From Cucumis sativus (Eukaryota; Streptophyta; Magnoliopsida; Cucurbitales; Cucurbitaceae), in assembly GCF_000004075.3 (NCBI RefSeq), contig NC_026657.2:5642001-5706000 (forward strand): a DNA stretch of 64,000 nt. The letters run 5' to 3'. The translations under genes and the position numbers were made by a program. Of the stretch, positions 63,131 to 64,000 are shown in pieces. Each line of letters opens with the position of its first letter. Positions within the stretch are counted from its first letter, which is position 1. Below the pieces are notes generated by a model, which saw nothing but the letters and a program-made list of their open reading frames with translations, was not told the origin of the DNA and did not search any database.

Positions 63131-64000
63131 TTTGCGGCGTTCCTGCGTTCGTTGGAGTCGGGTATCCAACGGTATAGCCGCGGGCAGGATAGGACGTTTT
63201 CGAGCCGCGCTTCCGGCGAGTTTCACGGTGAGTTTCAAGATACAATTACAGCTTGGTTGTAATCATAACAAGTGGTATCAGATACCACTTCTATTCATAA
63301 CAAGTGGTATAGAGCATGGTATAGTTATAACAAGCGAACGCCGAAAAATTTTACAGTTCTATTTGCCATCCATAGTTTTCTTTTCCCTACTTACGGCTAA
63401 AAACCAGTGGACTAATCCACTGGATTGTGAAAAAAATTTGAATTTCTTCCATGGGCGACCCAACCGGTTCGAAGCTCGGTTTTGTATATTTTATTACTTT
63501 CTCTTTCTTATTTTGTGCGCCTTTTCACTTTGAGGTCGTTTTCATATTGGTGTGTCGCCTTCTCTGAAGCGTCATTGATTTTTTCAATTAATAGGGATAA
63601 AGAAATTTGCACACGATTCTTAGCTTTAATTTTAACTCCATTTCCTGAACTTTTTGCTTTGTCTCTGCATTTTTTAGGGTTGATTTTGGAAGAAGAAAGC
63701 TGTAGAGAGTTATGTCTTGCAGCACTTTTAACCTTGGAGGAGGGTCGCTCAAGTTTTGTAGCATTAATAAAGGCAGCCAAATAAAGAATCATCTTCGGTT
63801 CTTTAATGGGTTTGTCTCAAATGGTCGATGCAATTTAGTCTCTAACTCTGCAATTTCTTTCTCTGTTGGATCCATCAGCTTCAATTCTCTTCCACCTCAG
63901 GATTTTCAATTTCACAATCGTTCACGTTTCTCCTCCCATGTCATCAACTGCTCTACTTTTAACTCAGAGGCGTCAATCTCTTCTAATAAAGCAAATGGTA
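63131..64000 (+). mobile_element. Possible LTR-retroelement start region, cut by the window end
   Basis: A GC-richer stretch (63131-63230) precedes AAGTGGTATCAGATACC at 63271-63287 and a second AAGTGGTATAGAGC at 63302-63315. Both resemble the TGGTATCAGAGC primer-binding site. The following frames (63482-63784 and beyond) show no domain I can name. The window ends inside this region, so it stays a guess. Confidence 0.35.

Noticed and set aside
63482-63784. 100-residue frame near the window end and its antisense partner
   Set aside because: No domain is visible and both strands are open over the same stretch, so it was treated as retroelement-derived DNA.

Overview
This is a plant nuclear DNA window with low gene density, AT-rich intergenic DNA and many transposon relics. 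Intron-rich genes, Ty1-copia and Ty3-gypsy LTR remnants, hAT and Mutator-like repeats and strongly eudicot-like proteins all fit. I suspect a cucurbit from the general look of the repeats, but nothing here proves the family.

Layout. Positions 1-16.5 kb are repeat-derived: a copia LTR remnant near 1.6 kb, a cluster of Mutator-like inverted and direct repeats at 2.4-5.7 kb with a 651-bp hAT-type element inside it, a six-unit 33-bp array at 8.0 kb, and a broken copia element on the minus strand (8.5-16.5 kb). A second solo LTR interrupts that copia, and a third LTR interrupts the second. Genes follow: a RABA2-type Rab GTPase (17.3-19.3 kb, +), a STAR/Quaking-type KH-domain RNA-binding protein (21.7-26.5 kb, +), a small single-pass membrane protein made from two exons (33.6-34.8 kb, -), two intact tandem genes for elongation factor 1B-gamma (37.2-39.6 and 41.3-43.5 kb, -), a RABD1-type Rab GTPase (46.3-49.0 kb, -), and a seven-helix membrane protein with a uORF-loaded leader (54.6-57.8 kb, +). 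The last 6 kb again holds decayed retrotransposon material, including two copies of the same copia gag.

Every CDS model was built by joining exons at GT/AG borders, checking reading phase across each junction, and matching the product to known families. All seven genes are complete open frames. The two Rab proteins act in membrane traffic (trans-Golgi/endosome-to-surface and ER-to-Golgi), the KH protein in RNA binding, and the eEF1B-gamma pair in translation elongation. They do not form a functional pathway. Their order does look conserved: the set RABA2, KH/STAR protein, small membrane protein and eEF1B-gamma recalls the Arabidopsis At1g09630-At1g09660 neighbourhood. I found no evidence of an undescribed molecular system. 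The most interesting signals are the gene-conversion pattern in the eEF1B-gamma pair, the leader uORFs, the well-bounded nested insertions and the probable microsynteny.
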